Source: Orobanche coerulescens (Eukaryota > Streptophyta > Magnoliopsida > Lamiales > Orobanchaceae). From it: a stretch of 64,000 nucleotides of DNA. The stretch is from assembly GCA_033398695.1 (NCBI GenBank), contig CM065809.1, forward strand, positions 176,008,501 to 176,072,500, given 5' to 3'. The position numbers were made by a program, and so were the translations under genes. The first letter of the stretch is position 1. Each line of letters begins with the position of its first letter. The notes under the pieces are model-generated. The model ran no database searches. It had not been told where the DNA came from and saw nothing but the letters and a program-made list of their open reading frames with translations. Positions 10,568 through 23,263 of this stretch are shown here, in pieces.

Positions 10568-12546
10568 CACTATAAGAATAAACGTCAAAGACTTCGGATA
10601 ATATCTGAAGTAAAAATGTTATAATTACCGAAGTCTATGTTCGTGTAGTTAAAGGTATACTTTAGACTTCGCTTATTAGGCGAAGTCTAATATCGTAATA
10701 ACCGAAGTCTATCTCGGTTTTTAGAACCCGAATATGGGGGTTTGCGAAGTAAAAAAGGTCCTTCCACTTCACTTATCTTATAATCGCTGAAGTGTATATT
10801 TCGTATTCGCTTCAGTAAAATATATACAGATGAAGTGAAATAATGTTATCGACTTCGCTTGTTAATAGGCAACGAAGTTAAAGATACCACATTTACTTCA
10901 CTTTTATTTGTTTAGCCGAAGCATTACACTCCTTTTTACTTCGCTTATTCTATTTTGTGTCGCTAATTATATATCTCGACTTCATTTTTATCCGAAGTAA
11001 ATAACCACATTGCATATTTCTTTTCAATTTGTAAATATAGAATCCCTGTTGTACAAAAACATGATCCATCCAATAAAAAACCTCAATTCACAAGATTGCA
11101 ACAACACAACCTCAAATACATCAATCAACCTCATTAAAAATCCAACAAACTCAAATCACAAGATCCCAATTCAATAACATAAGATCATAAGCATTGATAA
11201 TAGTAATAAACAACACTTTCATATATAAACGGCGGATTGTCGTACAAAAATGCCAAATATTGATTCGCGTGATTCACAAGTTTGCATTGGGAATAACTAT
11301 AATATGCCAACATCAAATAAACTTCCACAATGTCTACGAGACACATGCAGTCTAGATAATGGATCGCACATCAACCAAACATTCACCATATTTCATGGAA
11401 GTCAACACTGTCTTCTTAGTTTGTGGCGCTAATTCAAACACATTCTCGCGATTATCAAAAAATTTGTTAATATTAGAACAAAACATCAACAAATATCTGA
11501 TATCATATAAAACACATATATAACATTGCAACATTTAGTCGGATCCATAAAAACGAAGACGGAAGGCGGATCCATAAAAACGTTATCGAGTCCGGTGGTG
11601 ATATTTTAAGTAAAACACGGTGCTACACAACTTACAAAATTGATGATGGTCCTTTTCACCAATATCGAGCAACTAGTGGAATCATCAAAATCAAAATCGA
11701 TATCTTCTTCGTTTCAGTAGGAGGTTCTAACACGCTTAAAGCATTCCTTTGGAGCTTAACCTCAACCCCGTTCTTTAAAATCAAAAGATATCTTATGTTA
11801 GTTTACCAAAAAAACAACTGAAATTGGGAAGAACAATGAACTCAATGAGATGTAACAAAACTAAAAAGAGAACATAAGTGTCGGAACAACACATGCCAAT
11901 AAAAAACCCCGACACATTTAAACAAAATCTGGGAAATTTTCTTCGAAAATTGACAATCTTCAAACCCCATTCCTTGGTTCTATCACTTTCGGTTGCGTAT
12001 GGAAAATCAAGAAATAATTTCCAAAATTTGAAGGGGTTCCAAGAATTTATTGATCAATAGACAAACTGGCCCTGCTTTGATCAATAGACAAACTGGCCCT
12101 GCGAAACAAACACCACTAAACAACTTTTGGAATTGAGAATAAAAACATATCACGGCAAAAAGCAGACTTGAAATATACCACACAACAGCAGGGGAAGGTG
12201 GGACCTGTATTGGCATTTAAAGTCTTTCATGCAATGTGTTAATTCATCTTCAATACTTTTACAATGTGAATAATAAAGAGAACATTAATGTATTTGCATC
12301 GAAAAGGTTTGAACATTGTACAACATATGCTAACACAACCCACTGACTTTCTATCAAATATACATTTCTTAAGATTAGATCGTATGAAATGATATATATT
12401 CAGCTTCCAAAAAGGAATGAAAAAGTCGAAAGAAAAAAACAGAGAAAAATGAAAACAGATAACAAAATACGATTAACCGAATGACAAGACTAGTATATAT
12501 AATTTGATATAGGTCATCAGATTAACTCGGTTTCTGTCTTACATCT

Positions 12547-13358
12547 TGTACCCATCAGACGTGTAAACCTCCTTCAGTTTGATATCCTCCGATCAAAGGC
12601 AACCATTTTACCAAAGATCATAATCTTTGACAAGCACTTGTCTCTCGGACTAGCTTTGCAAGATATACATTATACTAAAACAAAGGTCGACAACATCATG
12701 CGTAAGATATTAGAAAACTATAAGGAGATCAAAGATAAAAATATCATTGCAAATCCGTATAAAAGGGGACATTAAGTGTTTGTGTTAACTGTACTCTCCA
12801 ACAAACCACCAATGGCCATATCTCCACAAGCGAGTCTCTGTAGTAGTTTTCTAAATGTTAAATCATGTAGAGTAGCATGTTATGTGCATGTAGCAAAAAT
12901 GTGAAAAAAAAAAAAAAATGCAAGACTAGCTTATAGACAGAACAATATAAATAGAAGTGAAAAACAAGAGTTCTCAAGGAAGTGCGAAGTTTACCACATC
13001 AACCAAAACATTCATCACTGTAGGGTTGTCAGAATGCATAACAGAGAATGCAGTGGGATGATTAGTATGGGGAAGCATGTGCCTCGGAATGTCAATTCTA
13101 CCAAGAGAAAACAAATCATCTGTTGGAAAATGTTCATTTGACAAAAGTAATTGGGAATTGATTCCACTTAAGACGCCCAGCCTGTTACCTTGGCATGGAA
13201 AAGTCATAAATGATAATCTGTAGCCGGTTATAGTTCGCTTCCTTCGCACATGCTCTTAGAATGCGGGCATCTTGATGATCTGTGACAATGAAAGCATTGA
13301 GTACCCTGCCAACTGCATTTTCAATAGCTACAGACCACATATCTCCATATTCCAATTT
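12547..13358 (-). pseudogene. captured SMC6 exons
   Basis: Three exons with plant SMC6 similarity are seen in genomic order. Exon 13189-13358 reads GDMWSVAIENAVGRVLNAFI, then VTDHQDARILRACAKEANYN, flanked by TTATTGCAG and GTAACA. Exon 12995-13097 reads IPRHMLPHTNHPTAFSVMHS, flanked by TTGGTAG and GTAAAC, and joins the first in frame (PR|ID). Exon about 12547-12655 holds ERQVLVKDYD and LKEVYTSDGYKM in different frames, so it has frameshifts. SMC6 is the ATPase subunit of the SMC5/6 genome-stability complex; these pieces cover only part of the hinge-region half. A fourth piece near 13917-13988 (RTKFEGPAIGR) may be the preceding exon. The fragments cannot make a working SMC6. Confidence 0.8.
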
Positions 13359-14751
13359 CTGCAATAAATAATTGAACCAAAGCAAGGAGCGATTCGAAAG
13401 TGTAACTAAAAATAACACGCCCTCACATACATGGAAAACAAAAAGATCCTTGTCTTCACAACCCGAAGAGGGATACTGACATTTCCGAACTTCATTAAGC
13501 TGACACCAAGATAACGATAATACCAGGCAATATACCTAATATACCAATATTGTGTGTATATATATACATATAACACCCTTCGGCCAATGTTCCATTCCTT
13601 AGTTGTGGAATCATCAAAACCTTTTTAGTGCCACTTGTTTCCACCTCGTGACCTGCTTTGGTGTGGTAAAGATTTCCTTCTATAAACAAAACAGGCACGT
13701 CAATGTACAAATCATTCACTTACACATTAACGCATCAATAGAAAAAGAAAATGTTAACCCTCTAACCTTGTCGGATGGAGAGGAATTATGACGGGTTTTG
13801 GAACCAACGAGAAAAGAAAAAAATCATCAAATGAAATATACAGAGAACAATCTCAAGTCCGAAATCGGGTAAATAAGTGAAGCGGATTAGGCACTTCAAA
13901 ATTCTAGAGCATACCTTCCAATAGCAGGACCTTCAAATTTGGTCCTTCGCTCATCAGATTTAGCCTTAATATTTTGGTTGACAGCTGCCATAAAGTGAAA
14001 GGAACACATAACGCAGAGAAAACTTAAACATCAATATCTAGTTATTGTAGGGACAGAAAAGCAAAACCTACACTTCTTGGAAGTTTGGTGTCATTTGTAG
14101 CTTGAATCTTGTTTAGTCTCATGCTGTCCTGTTTTCATAGGCAAGCTCAGAGCTTGATAAAGAATTGGTAAAAAAAGAGAAACTAATATATTGGAAGTGT
14201 ATGGCATCATCATTTTCACGGGACTAGCAACGGTCCATTGCCTGGACGCACTATAATGCAACTGGCATATAGGAAATAATTATAGAGCTTGATATCGCTA
14301 TCTCCACTCATAATCTAGGTTCGATCAACCATATTAGAAGTACGCAAAAGAAAAATTACATGCTTAAAGTTTCACAATAAGGAGCCTTTTCATAAACAAA
14401 GAAAATAAACAAATGAGCACCAGAAATAAATAATCTCCGACAATCCAGTGCCTAATGCTCATTCTTTAGATGATACGACTAGAATAACTAGGTACCACCG
14501 TATACCGTAAATTAGCTTCATTTTTACAAGAAAAAGTGTTGGGTAACTAATATCCCTATATGAATATCTCTTAGCAAAGAGATCTTTGCCTCCTTTGCTC
14601 AATTTAATGGAAAGACGGTTATTCAGGGCTATATACCATATATATAAATACCGGATAGCCAATCAACCAAAGACTCTCCTACTATAAGCACAAATAATGC
14701 AACATATTGAAGATCACCGATTGAAAAGCTAAGCCGGACATAATACTCAAC

Positions 14752-15010
14752 CTTGAAAGTTGCAGCGGATCGGAAGCTATGTCGAAATTTGGGAGTTGTA
14801 TATAATCAAAAATTTCTTCATATGCTCTGATTCCAATACATATCTGTAGACCGAAGCGAGTATAGAGCTATAAATGAAATTTTGACATGTGACATGTAGT
14901 AATTCAATATCAAACTAAACCAACCACTCACTTTGCAACACTTTGGTGGCGTATGCATTCCCTCAACATTGCACCGTAATGTAATGCCATTTCAAGATTC
15001 TCATAACTAG
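14752..15010 (-). pseudogene. captured MO25-like (Hym/CAB39 family) exons
   Basis: Two exons match plant MO25-like scaffold proteins. The first, about 14932 to roughly 15010, reads [20 protein letters not shown] then SVAK, and ends at a GTGAGT donor. The second, 14752-14843, follows a GTCTACAG acceptor and reads YVLESEHMKKF, then after a one-base deletion the frame of DYIQLPNFDIASD, and ends at GTTGAG. MO25 proteins are armadillo-like scaffolds that activate STE20/LKB1-type kinases. This is a partial, frameshifted copy in the same orientation as the SMC6 and BSK fragments beside it. Confidence 0.75.
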
Positions 15011-15716
15011 TACCCAAAAAATCGCAAGGCAATTTAAAGTCAATACATTATGAAAGAAAACATCATTTAAAATTGAAAAGATGGGGTAAGAAAAATACAT
15101 GAACCCACACAATGGAGCAATGATTAAAACACCACTCTTTCCCAAAGCTCCCTCAACAGGATGTACCAAAAGAAAATCAAATAAATTCAAGAAATACATA
15201 AGAGACTTTAATTATAAGTTACCCTCGGTGGACCATTATTCAACAAACTATAATGCGGTTTCAGAAGGAAGTTTCGAAATGTAAATTCTTTGAACACATA
15301 CGTAATGACTACTGCGCGAAACTAATCAGATGGAAGTGTAAAACCGAACAGGTCTTCATTTGTCACTATGAAAAGATGAGCCATTATCCTCAAATCTATA
15401 CATCTTGATGTATGGATACTTCAATTCCAACTCAGAATTATGTGTCAGAACAGTTGCTTGTAATAGAAGTATACGGATACCTTTTGCAAACATGACAGAC
15501 CATATAAAGCTCCACTATTCAGTACAAGGAAGGACAAGGAGAAGAATAGACAATCCAAAAATTAAGGTGCCTCTAGACCTCAAACTCGGAGCACCAACAA
15601 ATCCAATTGTTATTATATGAATAACATCTCAGCAAAGAAAATCCACTTGTTGACTATGATATAACTCCATACTAATTAATCTCAAATTCATCTTTCAGGG
15701 AAATAAATGAAACTCA

Positions 15717-16240
<524 letters not shown>

Positions 16241-16613
16241 TTTTTCTCCTAATCCCTACATATTACAAACCCCCAAAAAACATGTTTAAAATTAAAAAAA
16301 AAAATCAAAACATTTTTTTCATTTTTTTATATCTGCGAAACCCACAAAACCGAAAACCAATCAATATATATATATATATATTATATTGGGAGCATAAATA
16401 AAACTAACCAGTCGGAGGATTGAAGAACAGATGACTTGAAATGAGGTGCCACCACAGAAGGAAAATTTCGAGCAACTCGCACCCATTTAATAATTCGGAT
16501 AAAAAAACAATATGCAGAAATGTGTGGGAAAGAAGAATTCGAATTTAGAGGTGAAGGTCGATTCATTGATGAGCTTAAAGATGATCCAAAGAGATGTGGA
16601 AACCCTAGCTTAC

Positions 16614-16704
16614 CTTGTAGATCTAGTTCGAGAGTGCCAGAGCTTATCAAGATGCCTTGGACGATCTGATTGAGATGGGTGCCTCGCCGCAAACCGCCTT
16701 GCAT
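16614..16704 (-). pseudogene. unidentified captured first exon
   Basis: On the minus strand an ATG at 16704 opens 30 codons (MQGGLRRGTHLNQIVQGILI, then SSGTLELDLQ) ending at a clean CAAG|GTAAGC donor. Sequence upstream (16705-16860) is pyrimidine-rich like a plant 5' UTR. It lies in the promoter-proximal end of the element, in the same orientation as the BSK, MO25 and SMC6 fragments, so it could supply the 5' end of a chimeric transcript. I do not recognise the gene of origin. Confidence 0.4.
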
Positions 16705-17144
16705 TTTCTCGCCGCATTTGGAATCAAGAGGAAAGGAGTGAAATCGCTTTCCCTTTTCTTCTCGTGATTTGAGAGAACTACATATGATTTAGGTGATTAG
16801 AGGAGGAGTTGAGACCGAGAGCTGGGGAGAGATTGAGGGGGCGGTTCCAGTAGGGTTTGGGTAAAATCCCGGTTAAGATATACGTTACTTCACCAATGGG
16901 GATATATTTTTAATCAAAAAAATTCATTGCGCTTTTTACTTCAGTAATTATCAAATTAGCGAAGTCTTTGTAACTTAAATTTTCTAACTAGCTCCTACTT
17001 TTTTGTTTGGTACCATTTAGTGAAGTCTATGTGGATTTTTGACTTCAGTAAATTGAAAAGCGAAGTTGTTGTTTGTTTTTACTTCGCTAATATACATTAC
17101 CGAAGTGAGACGTACCGAAGTCTTTGACGTTTATTCTACTAGTG

Positions 17145-17214
17145 ATTGTTGGGTTAGTTCTGGGCTTTTGCAAGATAAATATTTTCTTTTTAGCAAATGT
17201 CACAGAAAAATTAC
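17145..17214. other. right flank of the CACTA insertion
   Basis: Short MULE-internal spacer that begins with the right ATT target duplication and includes the intron sequence downstream of the captured ABC1K exon. Confidence 0.6.
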
Positions 17215-17340
17215 CTGAGGAAGGTCCTTCCTCATCATTTCAGCAAATAACATTCCATTTTCTTCTTCATTAACAAAATCAAGCTCCTCAAAGAAACGTG
17301 CAGCCCATTCATCTACCAATCCAACAACATCAATAGAGAT
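17215..17340 (-). pseudogene. captured ABC1 kinase (ABC1K) exon
   Basis: A 126-nt segment (42 codons) on the minus strand lies between a TTTTTCCCAG acceptor and a CTCAG|GTAATT donor. It reads ISIDVVGLVDEWAARFFEEL, then DFVNEEENGMLFAEMMRKDL and PQ, which matches the ABC1 (ADCK/UbiB) kinase domain of plant plastid and mitochondrial ABC1K proteins. No other ABC1K exon was found. It lies between the CACTA right end and the transposase gene, so it was taken up by the MULE independently of the CACTA cargo. It is in frame and undamaged. Confidence 0.8.
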
Positions 17341-17394
17341 CTGGGAAAAATTTAAACCAGCAGTGGCACAATTCATCACCTCTTTCACAGGCAA

Positions 17395-17700
17395 TACGAG
17401 AACAGAAATGTACATCCATTTTATTATGCACCTCTTTCACAGGCAATACGAGAACAGAAATGCACCTCTTTCACAGGCTCCTCAAAGACCTTGTTTTATT
17501 ATGCAATGCATCTTTTACTGAAACTGTACATCCATTTTTCTATAGAAACCAGATCCGATCAAGACATCCATTTTTCTATAGAAACCAGATCCGATCAAGT
17601 CAAAAGGAGGAGGGAGTATATCAATCTCATACCAGATCCGATCAAGACATCCATTTTTCTATAGAAACCAATTCATTGATAGTAAAAAGAAAAAATGTGA
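17395..17700. repeat. local tandem and direct repeats
   Basis: CACCTCTTTCACAGGCAATA is repeated at about 17378 and 17430, with a shorter third copy at 17463. A unit of about 38 bp containing CATCCATTTTTCTATAGAAA and ending in CAGATCCGATCAAG recurs at about 17529, 17567 and 17649. GACCTTGTTTTATTATGCAA at 17487 repeats the sequence at 10391. The stretch probably arose by duplication and template switching. Confidence 0.8.
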
Positions 17701-18081
17701 ATGCAGACTGGACAGATAAATTGAATCCAGAGTCTGCAAACAGAAATCATTCAGTTCGAATGGCGGGAATATCATTAAAAAACAAATGCTAGTACCCCTC
17801 TATGCCAAGGAGCAGGAGGAACAACCCACTCAACAAAAATTTCATAACAAAACAGAGATATATGCTACTGCCAAAAAAATTTCATAACAAAAAATTTCAT
17901 AACAAAAAATTGATGAACCATGCATTAAAAATCATAAGCAGGCATTAGCAATCATAAGCAGGTATTAAAAATCCAAATTATGCTACTGCCAAAAAAAAAT
18001 ATTACAAAATAGGTTTGCGAAGAGGCACATATAACATCCAAAATAGAATTCAAATTAAACAAGACACATAAATTTAACAGG
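17701..18081. other. MULE 3' spacer of the transposase gene
   Basis: No gene. Short AT-rich repeats such as AAAATTTCATAACAAAAAAT (17876-17910) and AGCAATCATAAGCAGGTATT with neighbours (17935-17965) are present. It lies immediately downstream of the transposase stop codon on the minus strand and would contain its 3' UTR. Confidence 0.6.
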
Positions 18082-20170
18082 TCACTTCTTTCTGTTCGGG
18101 CAAGACCGCATGTTATGACCAAGATGTTTACACACCGAACATTCCCTTTGCTTGTATTCTCTCTTCCGTTGATTTTTCTCCAAACCATATCTATATCTAT
18201 CATTCTCGCTTCTGTGGGAGTTCATGTCTTTCTCTTCTTGTGTTTCCCTTCCTTTGCATTTTGAGATTCTAGGATTACCAACATTAGGCGGTTGAGATTG
18301 ACTGACATCAATAAGAGGAGCTTGGGTATCAAGAGGTACCGTATCAGCAACTACATTATTCTGACCCACGGATGACACTGTCTTTGCATTTATAGTTATC
18401 GCCTTGTACTCCTTATATTGCTCTGCTAGATCCTGGAGCTTTTGTGCCATGAAAGTGTAACATTCATCCTCATCCGCAGCATCATATACCAAAGCATTGG
18501 CCAATTTTGCTAAATGAGTAGCCCGAAGAACTTTTGAATTTTGATGTCCACTAACAACTCCACCATCATACTTGGCTCTGTACTCATTTGCTCCTTTTAA
18601 CCACCTCCTTGCAATAAAAGACTCCGGTATTACATCTAGATCTCGACTTTGAAATACCTTTATAAGATGTCCACAAGGTATGTTCATGCTTTCAAACAAC
18701 TTGCACTCACACTTTCCTTCAAGAGTCTTGGTGTTGAACTCCACTTTCCACTCCCTTGGATCTTTTTCATTTCTTGACCTATAGATGAACTCATGACACT
18801 CGTCTACATGACTTGAAGAGACAAGCTTGTAACAACTAGTAGCCAAGTCCCATTGTTGTTTAAATTTTACATACACCCATCTTGTGTATAACTTTGAAGC
18901 AAATTGCAAGAGATAAGCCGCACCATCCACAACGCGGTCCTTGTGCTCAGAGATGTATTCTTCTTTCTTTTCCCTCTCTACCATTCTTTCTATACTCTGC
19001 TCATTTTTTAATGCAAACTCTCTCAATGTGGTATGACGTGAGAAAAATCTTTTGTAAAATGAGTTCATACCTTCACTACGCCCTGTAGTATTCATCCCTG
19101 CATAAAAAATATCCAAATGATAAACTGGGACCCACTTCTTCCGTATGGCATATAGATTCTTTAGCCATTCGTTATCTGTCAAGTTATATACATCCATCAA
19201 TTCATTCCACCTGTTTTCAAATTCAGCAATCCTATAAAATCCTCTTATACACCATTTCATTTCCTTCTTGAAATTTGAGTTCTTCTTATACAAATGATTC
19301 AACTTCTCTGGAAACTTCTTCATTACATGCCAAAGGCAAAAACGATGTGTAGTGTCTGGAAAAACTCTAGCCACGGCTCTACTCATAGCCGGATCTTGGT
19401 CAGTGATTATTGACTTTGGCGCCTTACCACCCATTCCCTTTAGCCATGTCTCGAAAGCCCAAACAAAGCTCTCCTCGGTCTCATCCAACAAAAGTGCACA
19501 ACCAAATTGAATTGACTGCAAGTGATGATTTACTCCAGTAAACGGAGCAAACGGCATTTTGTAAATGTTTTTTTTATATGTTGTATCAAAGTACAGCACA
19601 TCTCCAAAATGTTAATATTGACTTCTCGACCTTCCATCAATCCATAAGAAATTCACACCTCTTGAGTCTTTATCAAGTAAAATTGTATAGAAGAATTGGG
19701 GATCTTCGGTTTGCTTTTTGCAAAAGAATTGTGCCATTGCATTTGCATCCCCCTCAATTGGTGTTTTATATGGCTTGTTTTTACCCAAGTGATTATAGCA
19801 ATCACGCTCATCAAATCCAACAGATTTCCCATCAAGAAGTGACACAACCTTGGAAACTGGAAGATTGCATTGCCGAAAAGATTCAACTAGAGCTTTTGCA
19901 GCCATGGGCACATGTCTTCTCTGTTTCATACAAATTTGCTTGGAAGGGGTAATTGGATTGTGATTGTGTTGTTCATGAAAATCAGTTACTCTCCATCTCC
20001 CACTCTTGACGATGGCAATCAAAAACCGTGCCATACACCCACACTTTTGAGTTGAAGTGTTTCTTCTTCGAACGGGTCTCTCGGGATCTTGTATGATGAA
20101 CTTGGAGAAATAATTCCCTTCACGGTCACAAACTAGGCATAGTCTTGTAAGCATATTATCTCGTGCTTTG

Positions 20171-23100
20171 TGTAACACCCCCAATCCGCTCAGGGATATT
20201 ACACGTCGTAGACCCTCTCCTCGAGGATCTACCAGGCTGGTAACAACATTTAACATCTCGACAATGCCTTCAAGGCTAAAATGACTTAGTAGACCGATTT
20301 GGTCTTTCAATAAAATATACAACTCGATTACAACCACATACCCACGCAGGGGTCAAAATCTGATAAACTCCGTCTGGACGGGAAAAGATCTTTGCAGCGG
20401 AAAAGAAAATACAACTAGAACAATACGACATCAACGGATCCTCGTGTGATTAGTATCGTTCATCTTTCATCATCCTTCGTGCCGACCCTGTGCCATGCTA
20501 CAAAACCTGAATGCAAAAATAGACATCCACCCCCCGAATACTCGGGGGTTAGCAAAACTCCACTGTTTCGCTAGTGCAAGTACAAGTGCAAAAATACGAG
20601 CCATACAATTCACATTCCACGAATAACAATAACCAGGAATCATCAAAGATCCAAACGTAATGAAAAGTACTTCCCGAGGCAAGAGTTTGGGTAAAACATT
20701 CCGAAACCGAAAGACCACAATTAAGGGGAACAATTTGTAAAACAGTTTAAAATGCCATCGAGAGTTTTAGTAGAAAACAATTTAGGATTATCAAATCCTA
20801 ATCTTTCCAAAATCAACGGTCACGACCCAAAGGTTTTGTTTTGGAAAACCAACGACAATACACAAGGTTAAAACCCATGTCACGTGTCTTGGCGGACATA
20901 ACATCAATACAATATAATCGTCGAATACGTAAACCTTGGTCACCAAAATACAACATCAACCCGTGAATCCGTGGCTATACCATTGGATTCCCTTCGTAAC
21001 CCGTCGGACCCTCCCAAGGTGAGTAGAATGCGTTTTCGAAATCATATACACCGATTCGTGAAGTTTTACTCGTGAATCCGGGGCTATGCGATGGGAATTC
21101 CCTCCGTGGCCCGTCGAACCCTCAGGTGAGCAAATACATTCACCAAACAAACAACCGCACTCGTGAATCCGAGGGCTATACCATTGGAATTCCCTCGTGA
21201 TCCGTCGGACCCTCGAGGTGAGCGAAATACATTCACACAATTAACATGTCACAACAAGGATATTCATACAATCCACCAAAGGCAACAACACAAAGCACGA
21301 CATAATCGTCAAATCACAATGCACCAAAAATGAGATAATATATGCACACACGCGTTATCAAGCGCAACATCAACACCAAACATATCCATAGGATTCACAT
21401 AGTCACTTACAACCCACTGATTTACAAAACACGCGTTTTGAAAGTGAGCCTTTAACGAGGCTAGTCGAACCTTTTGAAAAACCCATTTCAAACAAACACA
21501 CACACATACCAAGACGATCACCAATCATCATATCCACAAAACAAGAAATGTATGGACAAGGTACTTGCCTCGAATAAGAACAACGCGAAGAACCGACCGA
21601 AGTAGGTTGACACGAACCGACTACGAACCCGCCGACTCCACCGATCGCCAACTCGCGTTCATAAACTACGAAGGACAAATAATAACAATGAAATGAATTC
21701 CATAACACGACCCAAAGCCGTTGAATTCAAAGAACGAATGACGAAAGTTCAAGGATTTCCCCCAAGCGGCGAGAACACGATTCGTTCCGTCAAAACCCAA
21801 AAACGGAATTCCAAGTTGAATTATGGATATATGATCCATAGAATATGTTTAACAACATCATTTAACCATAATCGATCCATCGAAAACGGATGAAAAACGA
21901 GATCGGGGACAAATCCCCCAAAAAGTCAACTCGAAGGAAATCAAGAAATATACTTCGATTCGACGAAGAACAATGGATTAAATGATGTTAAACACAAGAA
22001 TACTACCAAGATTAATCATACCCATCATGAATTAATCAACAACACGGAACGAATCGGACGAAATTGCAAAAATCCCCAAATTCACGAAATTAGGGTTCTA
22101 AGGAAGATTACCTTGATTCGCTGGATCAAAGGATGATAACGGACGATTGATTGATGTTATGGACTCCAGAACTTCATGGTTTTGTTGTTAAACAACATGG
22201 CTTCGTCGCCCATGAATCGCCATTCGCGGACGGAGAAGGAAGGAAATGAAAAACGAAGTGAAATGTGATCTTGAGCCATATTTATACTGGGCCAGACTAG
22301 CGTGCGCTAGCCTTCCCGGACTAGCGTGCGCTATCGGCCGGTATCGGCCGAGTACCCTCGGCCAGGGACCACACGACCCGGCATCACCGACCAACCCTGC
22401 CGACCAAACCTGTCGACCCGACTCCCGCTAGTGTGCGCTACGGCCGGAAGCCTGCCTTGTAGCGCCATCGATTGGCTGGGTGAGCTGCCGACAGTAACGT
22501 CGCTAGCCGGCCGGCGTGCGCTTCGCTGCCGACTAGCGCGCGCTACGCTCGGCGTAGCGTGCGCTACCCTGCCGATCTGGCCGAGTCGAACCTCGAAACC
22601 CCACTTTGTCCGGCCCGATAGCGTCTGGCCAGGCCACCCGACAGCGTCGCTACACTGCCGGTTAGCGTCGCGCGACCTTCCGGCCGTGGCGTGCGCTACG
22701 CCGGTTCTACCGCACCGTCCGGCCGGTGCCCGCAATCGTCCGGCCCGATCCGCCGTCGGCGATCCACCGCCGTGGCTCGGCGACCCGATTTAAGCGTCAC
22801 GGAGCGAACACGACGAAAAGTTCGCGGACAACATAAACGACTCGAAATGAAAGCGTAATACCATAATTAGTCATACGCGACCAAAAAAACGGGTCGAGAC
22901 AACAATTACAGATACGGATACCCGTAACTTTCAAGAAATTACAAAATGGCCCAAAACGCCCGGAAATCACGATACGTGATCGAATAACCAAACCGAAGTT
23001 CACAACACGTCTAACAAAGTTAAACGGACTCACGGGAAACTCGAAACAGCAGTTTCGGACGAGATTCGCAAGAATCGAACTCAAGTGCGGAAAAGTCGCT

Positions 23101-23263
23101 AAAAAGCACAGAACTCAACTAAACGACTCTGAGACGAACTCGGATGTCAAAAAGTGTAGAATTAATCATTCTCAGAATGACGAAACGGACATGAGCGAGT
23201 CGTCAAAACAGACTTCCGCCGAAAAAAAAGAAATTACCGGAAATCGAAATTACGGGTATTACA
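20171..23263 (-). mobile_element. solo LTR (Tekay/Del-type long LTR) inside the transposase gene
   Basis: The minus-strand form begins TGTAATACCCGTAATTTCG (at 23263) and ends GGATTGGGGGTGTTACA (at 20171). It is flanked by a perfect 5-bp duplication CTTTG (20166-20170 and 23264-23268), and no internal retroelement sequence is present, so it is a solo LTR left by LTR-LTR recombination. It is related in ends and landmarks (GCAGCGGAAAAG about 220 bp from its 3' end) to the LTRs at 55715-58760 and 60695-63682. It carries a TAGCGYRCGCTA array at 22298-22705 and a TATA box at 22276-22287 (GTATAAATATGG in its sense). Confidence 0.9.
22298..22705 (-). promoter_or_regulatory. TAGCG-CA-CGCTA dyad array in LTR U3 (B1)
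   Basis: About eight full or degenerate copies of TAGCGTGCGCTA (TAGCGCACGCTA in LTR sense) lie in 400 bp of GC-rich DNA. The two halves TAGCG and CGCTA are perfect inverted repeats with a 2-nt spacer. The copy nearest the promoter (22298-22309) ends 10 nt before the TATA box GTATAAATATGG of this LTR. The same motif, in the same orientation relative to the LTR, is repeated about sixteen times in the LTR at 60695-63682. Confidence 0.8.

Noticed and set aside
22326..22793. GC-rich open frames of about 130-155 codons in the solo LTR
   Set aside because: They result from the stop-poor CpG dyad array; composition and Pro/Arg/Ala bias are what the repeats give, with no domain.
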